From Hymenobacter daecheongensis DSM 21074 (lineage in GTDB: Bacteria; Bacteroidota; Bacteroidia; Cytophagales; Hymenobacteraceae), in contig NZ_FQYN01000007.1 of the NCBI RefSeq assembly GCF_900141805.1, positions 1 through 64,000 of the forward strand: a stretch of DNA of 64,000 bases. The letters run 5' to 3'. The position numbers were made by a program, and so were the translations under genes. The notes beneath the pieces are model-generated. The model was given only the letters and a program-made list of their open reading frames with translations, was not told the DNA's origin and did no database searches. Shown piece after piece: positions 41,500 to 51,108 of the stretch; position 1 is the stretch's first letter, and every line of letters starts with the position of its first letter.

Positions 41500-42099
41500 G
41501 CTAAGCTCCCCTCCTTTTTTCAAGGAGGGGTTGGGGGTGGTTCCGGCGTTGAACGAAACATCCAGGCCGTGGTGCGTAGGCTAGGCGTGGTTCAATCGTT
41601 GCAGTCGTCAGAACAAACTAGCCTAAACGCCCACTATCGTTGCAGTCGTTAGTTTTAACCAAGATGAAAACCACCTCCCGCCACAACCGCTCCGAGCTGA
41701 AAGCCGCGCGCCACGACCTCCGCGCCAACCTCACGCCTGCCGAAGCCACCCTCTGGCGGGCTCTGCAAAACAGCCAGCTGGACGGCCGCAAGTTTCGCCG
41801 CCAGCATAGTATTGGAAGCTACATCCTGGATTTCTACTGCCCTGGTGAAAGGCTGGCCGTGGAGCTGGACGGCCAAGGGCACTACACGGTTTCCGGCGAA
41901 GCCAGTGACCTGGAGCGTGCAAACTATCTGCAGAGTGTCGGTATCCGGGTGGTGCGGTTCGAGAATAAGCGGGTATTTGAGCAGCTGAAATTTGTGTTGG
42001 AGGGCATCCGGCAGGCGTTTCGGTCCTGATGGTTTGTTCTGACGACTGCAACGAGTGAACCACCCCCAACCCCTCCTTGAAAAAAGGAGGGGAGCTTAG
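41500..42099. mobile_element. DUF559 cassette framed by nested perfect inverted repeats
   Basis: Outer arms: about 42 bp, perfectly complementary (ctaagctcccctcctttttt... at 41501-41542 and ...aaaaaaggaggggagcttag at 42058-42099). Inner arms: 21 bp, perfect (41597-41617 and 42033-42053, cgttgcagtcgtcagaacaaa). The DUF559 gene lies inside. The whole could excise or fold as one unit. Confidence 0.75.
41664..42029 (+). CDS. DUF559 endonuclease-like protein
   Basis: 121 residues from ATG 41664. It matches DUF559 (related to Vsr-type PD-(D/E)xK nucleases): LTPAEATLWRALQNSQLDGR, FRRQHSIGSYILDFYCP, LAVELDGQGHY, and VVRFENKRVF. Asp in ILDFYCP and Glu in VELDG are the probable metal ligands. The gene lies inside a doubled inverted-repeat frame, so it may travel with or act on that element (inference). 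Confidence 0.85.
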   Translation: MKTTSRHNRSELKAARHDLRANLTPAEATLWRALQNSQLDGRKFRRQHSIGSYILDFYCPGERLAVELDGQGHYTVSGEASDLERANYLQSVGIRVVRFENKRVFEQLKFVLEGIRQAFRS

Positions 42100-42191
42100 C
42101 CTTAGCTTCTAACTCCTAAATCCTAGCTTCTCCCCATCACAACCTCGTACCTTCGTAAGCCCGAACCTTCACCACCCGTTGCCCGCACACC

Positions 42192-44276
42192 TTGGCCCGC
42201 ATCCCCAAAGAAACCATTGACCAGATCATTCACCTCGCCGACATCGTGGAGGTGGTGGGTGATTTCGTGAGCCTGAAGAAAAAGGGCCATAATATGTGGG
42301 CCTGCTGCCCGTTTCACCACGAAAAGTCGCCGTCTTTCTCCGTGGCGCCGGCCAAGGGGCTGTACAAGTGCTTCGGCTGCGGCAAGGCCGGCGGGGTGGT
42401 GCAGTTCATCATGGATATTGAGGGCAGCAGCTACGTGGAGGCCCTGAAGTATCTGGCCAAAAAGTACGGGGTCGAGATTCAGGAGGAGGAGAAGACGCCC
42501 GAGCAGCAGCTGGCGCAGAATGAGAAGGACTCCCAGTTTATCGTGTCGAACTGGGCCAAGGACCACTACCACCGGCTGCTGCTGGAGAGCGAGGAAGGGC
42601 AGAGCATCGGGCTGAGCTACCTGCGCCAGCGGGGACTGAACCAGAGTACCATCCAGACCTTCGAGCTAGGCTACTCACTCGACGCCTGGGACGACCTGCT
42701 GAAATCGGCGCAGAAGGAAGGATTTCAGGCCAAGTACCTCGAAAAAACCGGCCTCACCATCATCCGCGAGGATGAGCAGGGCAAGGACTCCGGCCGCCGC
42801 TACGACCGGTTCCGGGGCCGCGTCATGTTCCCAATTCACAACGTGTCGGGCCGGGTTATCGGCTTCGGGGCCCGCACGCTCAAGGCCAACGACAAGACCG
42901 CCAAGTATTTGAACTCGCCCGAGTCGGACATCTACCACAAGTCGGATGTGCTGTACGGGCTCTACCAGGCCCGGCAGGCCATCCGCTCGGAGGAAGTGTG
43001 CTACCTCGTGGAGGGCTACCTCGACGTGCTGAGCCTGTATCAGGGCGGCATCAAAAACGTGGTGGCCTCGTCGGGCACTTCGCTCACCGAAAGCCAGATC
43101 CGGCTTATCGGGCGCTATTCGGAAAACGTGACGGTGCTCTACGACGGCGACGCGGCCGGCATCCGGGCCTCGCTGCGCGGCATAGATATGCTGCTCGAAG
43201 GCGGCCTGAACGTGCGCGTGGTGCTCTTTCCCGACGGCGACGACCCCGACAGCTACATCCGCAAAGTGGGCGACCAGCGCTTCAAGGAGCACCTGGAAAG
43301 CGCCAGCCAGGACTTCATCAGCTTCAAAACGGCTGTGGTGGCCAAGGAAGCCGCTCAGGATCCGGTAAAGAAGGCCGAAGCCATCCGCGACGTGCTGCAG
43401 AGCATTGCCAAAGTGCCCGACCCGATCAAGCGCCAGGTGTTTCTGCAGCAGACCTCGGGCGCGTTCGGCATCGACGAGCAGGTGCTCATTACGGAGTATA
43501 ACAAGCTGGTCAAAACCGCTACCCAGAAGGCGCCTACCTCGGGCGGCGGTGCGGGCGCGGGCAGCCACAACGGCGGCAACAGCACCTGGTCGAATGGCCA
43601 GCCTGCGGCCGCGCCGCGGGTGCCCGCGCCCTCCATGAGCCCGGAGGAAGAGGCGGAAATGGCCATGTACGGCGCTATGCCCGAGAATTTTGCCACCATG
43701 GGCGGTGGCACCATCACCGCCCCGGCCGACGACGACATGGAGCCGGTGCCGGACCTGGTGCAGGTGTGCGAGCGGGAAATCGTGCGGCTGCTGGTCCTGT
43801 ATGCCGCCCAGCCGCTCACGGAGGAAATTGCCGTGGCCCAGTACATCTTCGGGCAGCTGGAAGAAACGCCCCTGCGCACCCCGCTCTACGCCGACCTGAT
43901 GCACCTGTGCCGCCAGGAAATGGAGCAGGGCCGCTGGCCTGAAGTGCGCAACCTGATCCAGCACAGCCGCGCCGATATCCGCGCCGTGGTGAGTGATTTG
44001 GCCACCGAAAAGTATGACCTGAGCCCGAACTGGAGCACCCACCAGATCTACGTGCCCCGCGAGCTGGACCAGCTCCAGCAAGCCTGCGACAACGCCATTC
44101 TGCGCCTCAACAAAGTGAACGTGCAGCGCGAGCTGGCTATCCAGCTCGACGCCCTGCGCCACCCGATGGATGAATTGACGATGCTCGAAACCCTGGGCAA
44201 CATCAAGCTGCTCAAGGAGATGGACAACCGCCTCGGCGACCTGCTCGGCACCGTCATTCCGCGCGGCGCCATGTAG
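42192..44276 (+). CDS. dnaG: DNA primase
   Basis: 694 residues from TTG 42192, chosen because MARIPKETIDQI fits DnaG starts. CHC2 zinc finger: CCPFHHEKSPSF and CFGCGKAG (residues about 39-65). TOPRIM: VEGYLDVLSLYQ and VLYDGDAAGIR. A Gly/Ala/Pro-rich linker (residues about 441-480) precedes a C-terminal helicase-binding domain. It makes RNA primers for lagging-strand synthesis. It is upstream of the K+ channel gene with a palindromic element between. Confidence 0.94.
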   Translation: MARIPKETIDQIIHLADIVEVVGDFVSLKKKGHNMWACCPFHHEKSPSFSVAPAKGLYKCFGCGKAGGVVQFIMDIEGSSYVEALKYLAKKYGVEIQEEEKTPEQQLAQNEKDSQFIVSNWAKDHYHRLLLESEEGQSIGLSYLRQRGLNQSTIQTFELGYSLDAWDDLLKSAQKEGFQAKYLEKTGLTIIREDEQGKDSGRRYDRFRGRVMFPIHNVSGRVIGFGARTLKANDKTAKYLNSPESDIYHKSDVLYGLYQARQAIRSEEVCYLVEGYLDVLSLYQGGIKNVVASSGTSLTESQIRLIGRYSENVTVLYDGDAAGIRASLRGIDMLLEGGLNVRVVLFPDGDDPDSYIRKVGDQRFKEHLESASQDFISFKTAVVAKEAAQDPVKKAEAIRDVLQSIAKVPDPIKRQVFLQQTSGAFGIDEQVLITEYNKLVKTATQKAPTSGGGAGAGSHNGGNSTWSNGQPAAAPRVPAPSMSPEEEAEMAMYGAMPENFATMGGGTITAPADDDMEPVPDLVQVCEREIVRLLVLYAAQPLTEEIAVAQYIFGQLEETPLRTPLYADLMHLCRQEMEQGRWPEVRNLIQHSRADIRAVVSDLATEKYDLSPNWSTHQIYVPRELDQLQQACDNAILRLNKVNVQRELAIQLDALRHPMDELTMLETLGNIKLLKEMDNRLGDLLGTVIPRGAM

Positions 44277-44282
44277 CTTGCG

Positions 44283-44446
44283 CCTGTCATTGCGAGCAAA
44301 GCGAAGCAATCCGTCCTCTGAAACGTAGAAAGCCTTGTTGACCCACAAAGCCCCGGCGCAGGCTTACGTCAGGGCTTTGTAGGCTAACAAGGCTTACTTT
44401 GTTGCTCAGGACGGATTGCTTCGTCCTTCGTCCTCGCAATGACAGG
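44283..44446. repeat. Palindromic element, cctgtcattgcgagc family
   Basis: Arms cctgtcattgcgagcaaagc and its complement at the right end, with an inner pair (agccttgttgacccacaaagcc / ggctttgtaggctaacaaggct). A related copy lies at 56496. Confidence 0.85.
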
Positions 44447-44461
44447 CAGTTTCACCATTCC

Positions 44462-45535
44462 ATGACCTCCCATAACAACCTCCTTGCGCTCTGGAAGCGG
44501 GCCAACCTGAACCGGTTTGTGCTGGCGCTGGTGCTGGCCGGAGTCAGCTTCGGGGCGGGCATTCTGGGCTTCATGGTCATCGAAGACTACAGCCTGCTCG
44601 ATGCCGTGTACATGACCATGATTACCGTGTCCACGGTCGGGTTTGGCGAGCTGCACCCCATGTCGGCGGCGGGGCGGCTGTTTGTTTCCATCTACATCTT
44701 CTTCAACTTGCTGGTCATCGCCTACCTCGTGTCGGTGCTGACTACCTATATCTTCGACGGCGAGCTGCGCACCATTTTCAAGATGTTTAAATCTGACCAC
44801 GAAATCCGCGGCTTTTCCAACCATGTTATCGTCTGCGGGTTTGGCCGCAACGGGCGCAAGGCCTACCACGAGCTGCGCGCCAACGGGGCCCGCGTGGTGG
44901 TGATTGAGCAAAGCCCGGACCTGCTGCGCGATGAGGTGGACGAGGACGGCAGCACGATTTTCGCCGTGTTCGGCGATGCTACCACCGACGAAACCCTGCG
45001 CGCCGCCGGCGTGGAGCGGGCCCGCGCCCTCATCACGGCCCTGCCCAAAGACGCCGACAACGTGTTTGTGGCCCTTACGGCCCGCGAGCTGAACCCGAGC
45101 CTCAAAATCATTGCCCGCGCCAGTCTCAAAACTTCCGAAAGCAAGCTGCTGCGCGCCGGTGCCGACTCGGTGGTGATGCCCGACGAAATCGGGGGCTCGC
45201 ACATGGCCAACCTGGTGATGCGCCCTGAAGTGATTCGCTTTCTGGAAATGATTAATGGCCTGGGCCCCAATAAGCTGCGCCTGGAAGAGTTGAGCTACCG
45301 CGACCTGCGCAGCGAGTGGCAGGGCATGAGCATCCGGGAGCTGGATATCCGCTCCCGCACCGGCGCCACCGTTATCGGACTCAAGCTGAATGCCGGCGAA
45401 TTTGTGGTGAGCCCCAACGCCGACACCCGCCCCGGCCCCGGCGATATTCTGCTGGTGCTGGGCACCGATGAGCAGGTGAAAGCCCTGGTGCTGCAGTTCA
45501 AGAATATGAATCCGCAGTACCGGAACCGGGGCTGA
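44462..45535 (+). CDS. Potassium channel with TrkA-N/TrkA-C regulatory domains
   Basis: 357 residues from ATG 44462. Two membrane helices flank a pore loop with the filter STVGFGE (about residue 57). TrkA-N RCK domain (about 115-235; HVIVCGFGRNGRKAYHEL nucleotide-binding) and TrkA-C (about 255-340, SIRELDIRSRTGATVIGLKL). It is a K+ channel gated by nucleotide/ion binding to the RCK ring. The selectivity filter is GFGE rather than GYGD, as in several bacterial channels of this type, and may change selectivity. Confidence 0.9.
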   Translation: MTSHNNLLALWKRANLNRFVLALVLAGVSFGAGILGFMVIEDYSLLDAVYMTMITVSTVGFGELHPMSAAGRLFVSIYIFFNLLVIAYLVSVLTTYIFDGELRTIFKMFKSDHEIRGFSNHVIVCGFGRNGRKAYHELRANGARVVVIEQSPDLLRDEVDEDGSTIFAVFGDATTDETLRAAGVERARALITALPKDADNVFVALTARELNPSLKIIARASLKTSESKLLRAGADSVVMPDEIGGSHMANLVMRPEVIRFLEMINGLGPNKLRLEELSYRDLRSEWQGMSIRELDIRSRTGATVIGLKLNAGEFVVSPNADTRPGPGDILLVLGTDEQVKALVLQFKNMNPQYRNRG

Positions 45536-45624
45536 TGAGGGCCAAAATGCGGCCGGCCGCGCCAACGCATAGCCTTTCTGCGTAGCTTTGCAGCCCCTAA
45601 AAACCGGCTTCCTTTCCGCTTCCC

Positions 45625-46842
45625 GTGCGCATTCTCCAAGTCTGTCCCCGCGTCCCGTTTCCGCCCCACGACGGCGGGGCCATTGCCATGCACGACGTGG
45701 CCGCCGGGCTGGCCCGGCAGGGCCACGCCGTTACAGTGCTGGCCATCAACACGCCCAAGCACTTCCAAGACGACGACGCGCTGGCCCACCTGGAAGGCGT
45801 GCGCCTGGTCACGGTGCCCGTCGATACCAGCCTTTCGCCGGGGCGGGCGCTCAAAAACCTGCTCACCAGCTCCCTGCCCTACAATGTGGAGCGCTTCGTG
45901 AGCCCGGCCGTGGCCGCGCGCCTCACGGAACTGCTGCAAAATGAGTCGTTTGATGTGGTGCAGATCGAGGGCACGTTTGTGGCGTGGTACGTGGACGTGG
46001 TGAAGCGCGTGGCCCCCGCGGTGCCAGTGGTGCTGCGGGCGCACAACCTAGAGCACACCATCTGGCAGATGCTGGCCGAGCGCGAAATGAACCCGCTGAA
46101 GCGCGTTTATCTGGGCCACATGGCGCGGCGGCTGAAGAAGTTTGAGGAAGAATATCTGTGCCGGTTCGATGCGGTGGCCGCCATCACCGAGCCCGACCAG
46201 CGCCGCCTGCGGGCCCTGGGCGCGCCCGAGCCGGTGGTGTTCGTGCCCGCCGGCGTCGATATGAGCCGCTTCCAGGTGGATGCGGCCATCCGGCCCAAGC
46301 CCCGCACGCTGTTCATGATCGGCTCGCTCGACTGGCTGCCCAACCAGGAAGGGCTCGACTGGCTGCTGCGCGAAGTATGGCCCCAGGCGCACGCCCAGAT
46401 GCCCGAGCTGGAGCTGCACATTGCGGGCAAAAACATGCCGGCCCGGTTTCAGAATCTGACGCTGAAAAATGTGTTCGTGCACGGCTTTGTAGCATCGGCG
46501 TCGGCATTTATGCAGCAGTATGAGGTGATGCTGGTGCCGCTGCTCTCGGGCGGGGGCATGCGCATCAAAATCATTGAGGGCATGGCCCTGGGCAAGTGCA
46601 TCATCAGCACGGGGCTGGGCTCGGAGGGTATTTTTGTGCGCAACGGTCACGACATCGTGCTCTGCGACGAGCCCTCGGAGTGGGTGCGCCGCCTGGGCAG
46701 CTACTACCGCGGCGAGCTGGGCCACGCGGCCATCGGGCAGGAGGCCGCCCGCACCATTGCCCGCCTCTACGACAACGGCCGCGTGGTGGAAAGCTTCCTG
46801 GACCTGTACAGCGTGGTGGGCCGCCGCGTGCAAACCGCGTAA
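45625..46842 (+). CDS. Glycosyltransferase family 4-like
   Basis: 405 residues from a GTG start (RILQVCPRVPFPPHDGGAIAM). GT-B fold: N-terminal donor of H-rich motif RAHNLEHTIW, C-terminal ADP/UDP-sugar site LDWLPNQEGLDWLL and VPLLSGGGMRIKIIEGMALGK with the catalytic-type EGMA block (Glu). It probably adds a sugar to a cell-surface glycan. It precedes the next glycosyltransferase by 13 bp. Confidence 0.85.
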   Translation: MRILQVCPRVPFPPHDGGAIAMHDVAAGLARQGHAVTVLAINTPKHFQDDDALAHLEGVRLVTVPVDTSLSPGRALKNLLTSSLPYNVERFVSPAVAARLTELLQNESFDVVQIEGTFVAWYVDVVKRVAPAVPVVLRAHNLEHTIWQMLAEREMNPLKRVYLGHMARRLKKFEEEYLCRFDAVAAITEPDQRRLRALGAPEPVVFVPAGVDMSRFQVDAAIRPKPRTLFMIGSLDWLPNQEGLDWLLREVWPQAHAQMPELELHIAGKNMPARFQNLTLKNVFVHGFVASASAFMQQYEVMLVPLLSGGGMRIKIIEGMALGKCIISTGLGSEGIFVRNGHDIVLCDEPSEWVRRLGSYYRGELGHAAIGQEAARTIARLYDNGRVVESFLDLYSVVGRRVQTA

Positions 46843-46855
46843 GTCTGCCCCGCCC

Positions 46856-48025
46856 ATGAAGCTGCTCGTTCTGCTGTCCCGGTTCCCGTTTCCGCTCGAT
46901 AAAGGCGACAAGCTGCGGGCTTACCACCAGCTCCGCTACCTGGCCCGCCACCACGAAATCTGCCTGCTGGCCCTCACCGATGAGGCCGTGACGCCCGAGG
47001 CCGAAGCTGCCGTGCGCCCGCTGTGCCGGGGTGGCCTGCACGTGCATACGCTGCACAAGCCCGGCATTGCCGCCAATATGGCCCGCGCCCTGGCCACCGG
47101 CCGCCCGCTGCAGGTGGGCTACTTCTACGACAGCGCCGCTCAGCGCCGCCTCGATGCGCTGCTGCGCGAGTTTCAGCCCCGGCACATTTACTGCCAGCTC
47201 ATTCGGATGGCCGAATACCTGCGCCCCCACGCCGGCCGCTACCCCATGACGCTGGACTACATGGACGTGTTTTCGGCCGGCATGGCCCGGCGGGCCGGCA
47301 ATGCGCCCGCCTGGCAGCGCCCCGTCATGGCCCTGGAAGCCCGCCGCCTGCTGGCCTACGAGGCCGAGGCGTTTGGCTGGTTTCAGCACCACTCCATCAT
47401 TTCCGACCAGGACCGCCAGCTCATTAACCATCCGCAGCGCCAGCAGATCCACGTCGTGCTCAATGGCATTGATACCGATTTCTTCCAGCCCACCGTCCGG
47501 CCCAAGGAGCACGATATTGTATTTTGCGGCAACATGAGCTACCACCCCAACGTGGATGCGGCCGTGTTTCTGGCCACCGAAATCCTGCCGTTGGTGCAGC
47601 AGGCCCACCCCGCGGCCCGGCTGCTCATTGCGGGCACCACGCCCGCCCCGCGGGTGCTGGCGCTGGCCTCGCCGCACGTCAGCATCAGCGGCTGGCTGCC
47701 CGATATTCGGGATGCGTATGCGTCGGCGCGGGTATTTGTGGCCCCCATGCGCGTGGGCACGGGCCTGCAAAACAAGCTTCTCGAAGCCATGGCCATGCGC
47801 CTGCCCTGCGTGACGACGCCGCTGGCCAACAACGCCCTGCGCGGCACGCCCGGCCAGGATTTGCTGGTTGGCGAAACCGCCGCCGAGCTGGCCGCCCATA
47901 TCACGCGCCTACTGGCCGAAGCGCCGCTGGCCGAGGCACTGGCCGCGAGAGGGCAGGAGTTTGTGCGGCAGCAGTACAACTGGGCCGCCGCCACGCGCAA
48001 GCTGGAAGTGTTATTTGAGGAGTAA
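46856..48025 (+). CDS. Glycosyltransferase family 4-like, second copy
   Basis: 389 residues. Same fold as the upstream gene: SRFPFPLDKGDKLRAYHQLR at the N-terminus, DIVFCGNMSYHPNVDAAVFL and the donor site PMRVGTGLQNKLLEAMAMRLP with the EAMAM Glu near residue 310. The N-terminal loops differ from those of its neighbour, so it is not a recent duplicate; they probably add consecutive sugars. The acceptor is unknown. Confidence 0.85.
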   Translation: MKLLVLLSRFPFPLDKGDKLRAYHQLRYLARHHEICLLALTDEAVTPEAEAAVRPLCRGGLHVHTLHKPGIAANMARALATGRPLQVGYFYDSAAQRRLDALLREFQPRHIYCQLIRMAEYLRPHAGRYPMTLDYMDVFSAGMARRAGNAPAWQRPVMALEARRLLAYEAEAFGWFQHHSIISDQDRQLINHPQRQQIHVVLNGIDTDFFQPTVRPKEHDIVFCGNMSYHPNVDAAVFLATEILPLVQQAHPAARLLIAGTTPAPRVLALASPHVSISGWLPDIRDAYASARVFVAPMRVGTGLQNKLLEAMAMRLPCVTTPLANNALRGTPGQDLLVGETAAELAAHITRLLAEAPLAEALAARGQEFVRQQYNWAAATRKLEVLFEE

Positions 48026-48032
48026 CTTCCGG

Positions 48033-48139
48033 CCCTGTCATCCTGAGCAAAGCGAAGGACCTTACAGAATAAGAACGACAGGCGGAACGACGACTTGTTC
48101 TGGCATGATAAGGTCCTTCGCAAGCTCAGGATGACAGGG
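48033..48139. repeat. Palindromic element, tgtcatcctgagc family
   Basis: Arms cctgtcatcctgagcaaagcgaaggacctta pair with the right end; the core between them (about 40 bp) contrasts with other copies. Sits in the gap ahead of ribBA. Confidence 0.85.
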
Positions 48140-48275
48140 CTGGGGGTTAATCCAACCAAACGGCTCCGTTTCCGCATCCCCACGCCGCAAAGCCCGCCGA
48201 TACCCCGTAACTTCGCCCCGCCGTTGCCGGTTGTATTGCCGGAGCCCCCGTTATTCCACCCGCTCCCCACTTCCC

Positions 48276-49523
48276 ATGCTTGATTCCATTGAAGACGCCA
48301 TTGCCGATATCCGGGCGGGCAAAGTTGTAATCGTTGTTGATGATGAGGACCGCGAGAATGAGGGCGACTTTATCTGCGCCGCCCGCTGCGCCACGCCCGA
48401 GGTTATCAACTTCATGGCCACCCACGGCCGCGGGCTGGTATGCGCGCCCATCACTGAGGCCCGCTGCGAGGAGCTGGGGCTGGAATTGATGGTAGGCCGC
48501 AACACGGCTCTGCACGCCACGCCCTTCACTGTGAGCATCGATTTGCTCAAGAACGGCGTGACCACCGGCATTTCGGCCTCCGACCGCTCCAAAACCATTC
48601 TGGCTCTCATCGACCCCGAAACCAAGCCCGAGGAGCTGGGCAAGCCGGGCCACATCTTCCCGCTGAAAGCCCGCAAGGAAGGCGTGCTGCGCCGCGCCGG
48701 TCACACCGAGGCGGCCGTCGATCTGGCCCGCCTGGCCGGGTTCGAGCCGGCCGGCGTGCTGGTTGAGATTCTGAAAGAAGACGGCGAAATGGCCCGCCTG
48801 CCTGATCTGGAATTGGTGGCCAAAAAGTGGGACCTGAAGCTGATTTCGGTGCAGGACCTGATCAAATACCGCCTGCAGAAGGAAAGCCTCATCACCCGCG
48901 ACATCTCGGTGCAGATGCCCACCGCCCACGGCGACTTCGAGCTGTTTGCCTTCACCCAGCGCTCCACCAACGCCCAGCACCTGGCCCTGGTGAAAGGCGA
49001 CATCAGCGGCGACGAGCCCGTGCTGGTGCGCGTGCACAGCTCCTGCGTCACCGGCGACATCTTCGGCTCCTGCCGCTGCGACTGCGGCCCCCAGCTGCAC
49101 CAGGCCATGGAGCAGATTGAGCGCGAAGGCCGCGGCGTGGTGGTGTATATGAACCAGGAAGGCCGCGGCATTGGCCTGCTGAACAAGCTGCGGGCCTACA
49201 AGCTCCAGGAAAACGGCCGCGACACGGTGGAAGCCAACATCGAGCTGGGCTTCGGCATGGATGAGCGCGACTACGGCGTGGGCGCGCAGATTCTGCGCGA
49301 CCTGGGTATCTCCAAGATGCGCCTGCTCACCAACAACCCCCGCAAGCGCACCGGCCTGGTCGGCTACGGCCTCGAAATCGTGGACACGGTGCCCATCGAA
49401 ATTGTACCCAACAAGCACAACGAGAGCTACCTGGCCACCAAGCGCGACAAGCTGGGCCACACCATCCTCACCAAAGACCGCACCGCCCACGCCGACCCGG
49501 ACGCGGCGGTATCAGTGGGGTAG
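48276..49523 (+). CDS. ribBA: Bifunctional 3,4-DHBP synthase / GTP cyclohydrolase II
   Basis: 415 residues from ATG 48276. N-terminal DHBP synthase ([40 protein letters not shown]) and C-terminal GTP cyclohydrolase II with zinc cysteines [20 protein letters not shown] and [11 protein letters not shown]. It makes two of the precursors of riboflavin from ribulose-5-phosphate and GTP. Full length. A terminator follows at once. No FMN riboswitch was seen in the 5' gap, which instead holds a palindromic element. Confidence 0.95.
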   Translation: MLDSIEDAIADIRAGKVVIVVDDEDRENEGDFICAARCATPEVINFMATHGRGLVCAPITEARCEELGLELMVGRNTALHATPFTVSIDLLKNGVTTGISASDRSKTILALIDPETKPEELGKPGHIFPLKARKEGVLRRAGHTEAAVDLARLAGFEPAGVLVEILKEDGEMARLPDLELVAKKWDLKLISVQDLIKYRLQKESLITRDISVQMPTAHGDFELFAFTQRSTNAQHLALVKGDISGDEPVLVRVHSSCVTGDIFGSCRCDCGPQLHQAMEQIEREGRGVVVYMNQEGRGIGLLNKLRAYKLQENGRDTVEANIELGFGMDERDYGVGAQILRDLGISKMRLLTNNPRKRTGLVGYGLEIVDTVPIEIVPNKHNESYLATKRDKLGHTILTKDRTAHADPDAAVSVG

Positions 49524-49555
49524 GAGCAGCCCCTTCCCCAACGCCCGCTTTTTCT

Positions 49556-49588
49556 AACGCCCCGCACGACATCGTGCGGGGCGTTTTT
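49556..49588 (+). terminator. Rho-independent terminator of ribBA
   Basis: Stem aacgccccgcacga / tcgtgcggggcgtt with a tiny loop, followed by a run of T. Confidence 0.9.
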
Positions 49589-49659
49589 GTTGGGGGCGTC
49601 GCCGCTGAAGTTGTTGTACCCGTACAACAGGGCTCCACTTCGCGCTGCAATTCCTGCCA

Positions 49660-50610
49660 ATGCTCTTGCCCCAGATTATCATGCTCAGAAAGCTCCGCCA
49701 ACGGTCGAAAGCCAACGCCCCGGATGGGGCGCTGCCCTCCCTGGAGCCGGCGAAAGCCATGCTCGATGGCGTTAAAAACGTGGCGCTCATCGTGGCCGGC
49801 ATTCTCAGCGCGGGCATGGGGCTGAAGGGTTTTCTGCTCTCGAGCCATTTCATTGATGGCGGGGCCACGGGCGTGTCGATGCTGCTGGCGGCGGGGCTGC
49901 AGTTTCCGCTGGCCTGGGGCATTCTGCTGATTAATCTGCCATTTCTGCTGCTGGGCTATCGGCAGATCGGGCTGCGGTTTGCTCTGAAAAGCGCGGCGGC
50001 CATTGCCGGGCTGGCCCTGTGCCTGGTAGTGGTGCCCTACCCGGATGTAACGCCCGATCTGCTGATTACGGCCGTGTTTGGCGGCGTTTTCATCGGAGCG
50101 GGCATCGGGCTGGCCATGCGCGGCGGGGCCGTGCTCGACGGCACCGAAATCGTAGCCCTGCTCATCAGCCGGCGTAGCTCCCTGCTCAAAGTAAGTGATG
50201 TGGTGCTGCTGCTCAACATCGTTATTTTCGGAGTGGCGGCGTTTGTGCTGGGCGTTACGGAGGCGCTCTACTCCATCCTGACGTACGTGGCCGCTTCCAA
50301 AACCCTCGATTTTATTCTCACGGGCATCGAGCAATACACGGGCGTTACCATCATTTCCAGGCGTAGCGAAGATATCCGGCACGTTATCACGCGGTGGCTG
50401 GGCGGGGGCGTCACTATCTACAAGGGCGAAAGCGGCTACGGCCGGCGCGGCGAGCAGGAGCAGATGGACATTGTTTTCACCGTCGTGACGCGGCTGGAGC
50501 TGCCCCGGCTGCGGGAAGAAGTAAACCGCCTCGACCCGCGCGCTTTCATCGTGCAGCACCGCGTGGATGATGCCGTGGGCGGCATGCTCAAGCGCCGGCC
50601 GCTGCACTAG
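49660..50610 (+). CDS. YitT family membrane protein
   Basis: 316 residues. About five or six membrane helices (AGILSAGMGLKGFLLSS, ILLINLPFLLLGYRQIGL, GGVFIGAGIGLAMRGG, VVLLLNIVIFGVAAFVLG), then a C-terminal cytoplasmic DUF2179 domain (about residues 235-316: HVITRWLGGGVTIYKGESG). The ATG at 49660 gives a 7-residue longer N-terminus than ATG 49681. Function unknown; the family is widespread. Confidence 0.85.
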   Translation: MLLPQIIMLRKLRQRSKANAPDGALPSLEPAKAMLDGVKNVALIVAGILSAGMGLKGFLLSSHFIDGGATGVSMLLAAGLQFPLAWGILLINLPFLLLGYRQIGLRFALKSAAAIAGLALCLVVVPYPDVTPDLLITAVFGGVFIGAGIGLAMRGGAVLDGTEIVALLISRRSSLLKVSDVVLLLNIVIFGVAAFVLGVTEALYSILTYVAASKTLDFILTGIEQYTGVTIISRRSEDIRHVITRWLGGGVTIYKGESGYGRRGEQEQMDIVFTVVTRLELPRLREEVNRLDPRAFIVQHRVDDAVGGMLKRRPLH

Positions 50611-50642
50611 CGCCGCGCTGGGGCATTGGCAGTATGGCAAGG

Positions 50643-51017
50643 CTACGCCGCCACCGGCCCCGATTTTTCTTTCCCCACGCGGCCCAGGTGGGTATCGTGG
50701 AAGCTGGTGCCATACTTCAGCCCGTAGCCCAGCAGCCGGTCGAAGGCAAGATGAAACAGCAGCACGCAGCCGGCCAGCAGCAACGTGGGCTGCGCCAGCC
50801 ACCACCCGGCCACACCCAGCGCCAGGGCAGCCACCTTGTTATGAGCTAGATTATAACAGAAAGCGCCCGCGCGCGGGCCGGCCAGGTAGCCCAGCATACT
50901 CAGGTCGGGCAGCAGGAACAGGGCAGGCAGCACCCACCAGGCGTAGGGCAGGCGGCTGAAAACCAACAGGGCCAGCAGCAGCTCGGCCAGGTCTTCGGAT
51001 TTGAGCAGAATTTTCAT
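50643..51017 (-). CDS. DUF4260 membrane protein
   Basis: 124 residues, hydrophobic throughout with about four membrane helices (LAELLLALLVFSRLPYAWWV, VLPALFLLPDLSMLGYL, VAGWWLAQPTLLLAGCVLLF). The conserved charged block FDRLLGYGLKYGTSFHDTHLG near the C-terminus fits DUF4260. Unknown function. It is convergent with YitT. Confidence 0.8.
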   Translation of the reverse strand: MKILLKSEDLAELLLALLVFSRLPYAWWVLPALFLLPDLSMLGYLAGPRAGAFCYNLAHNKVAALALGVAGWWLAQPTLLLAGCVLLFHLAFDRLLGYGLKYGTSFHDTHLGRVGKEKSGPVAA

Positions 51018-51108
51018 GGCGTAAGGGCGTTGAGGCGAACAGGAATTAACTCCTCAAAGGTCTGCCCCTCAGCTGCCGCCCAACGATAACAAACGCTAAG
51101 AAACGCGC

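Noticed and set aside
48140..48275. FMN riboswitch ahead of ribBA
   Set aside because: The conserved RFN element bases were not seen; the leader is mostly a palindromic repeat and ordinary sequence.
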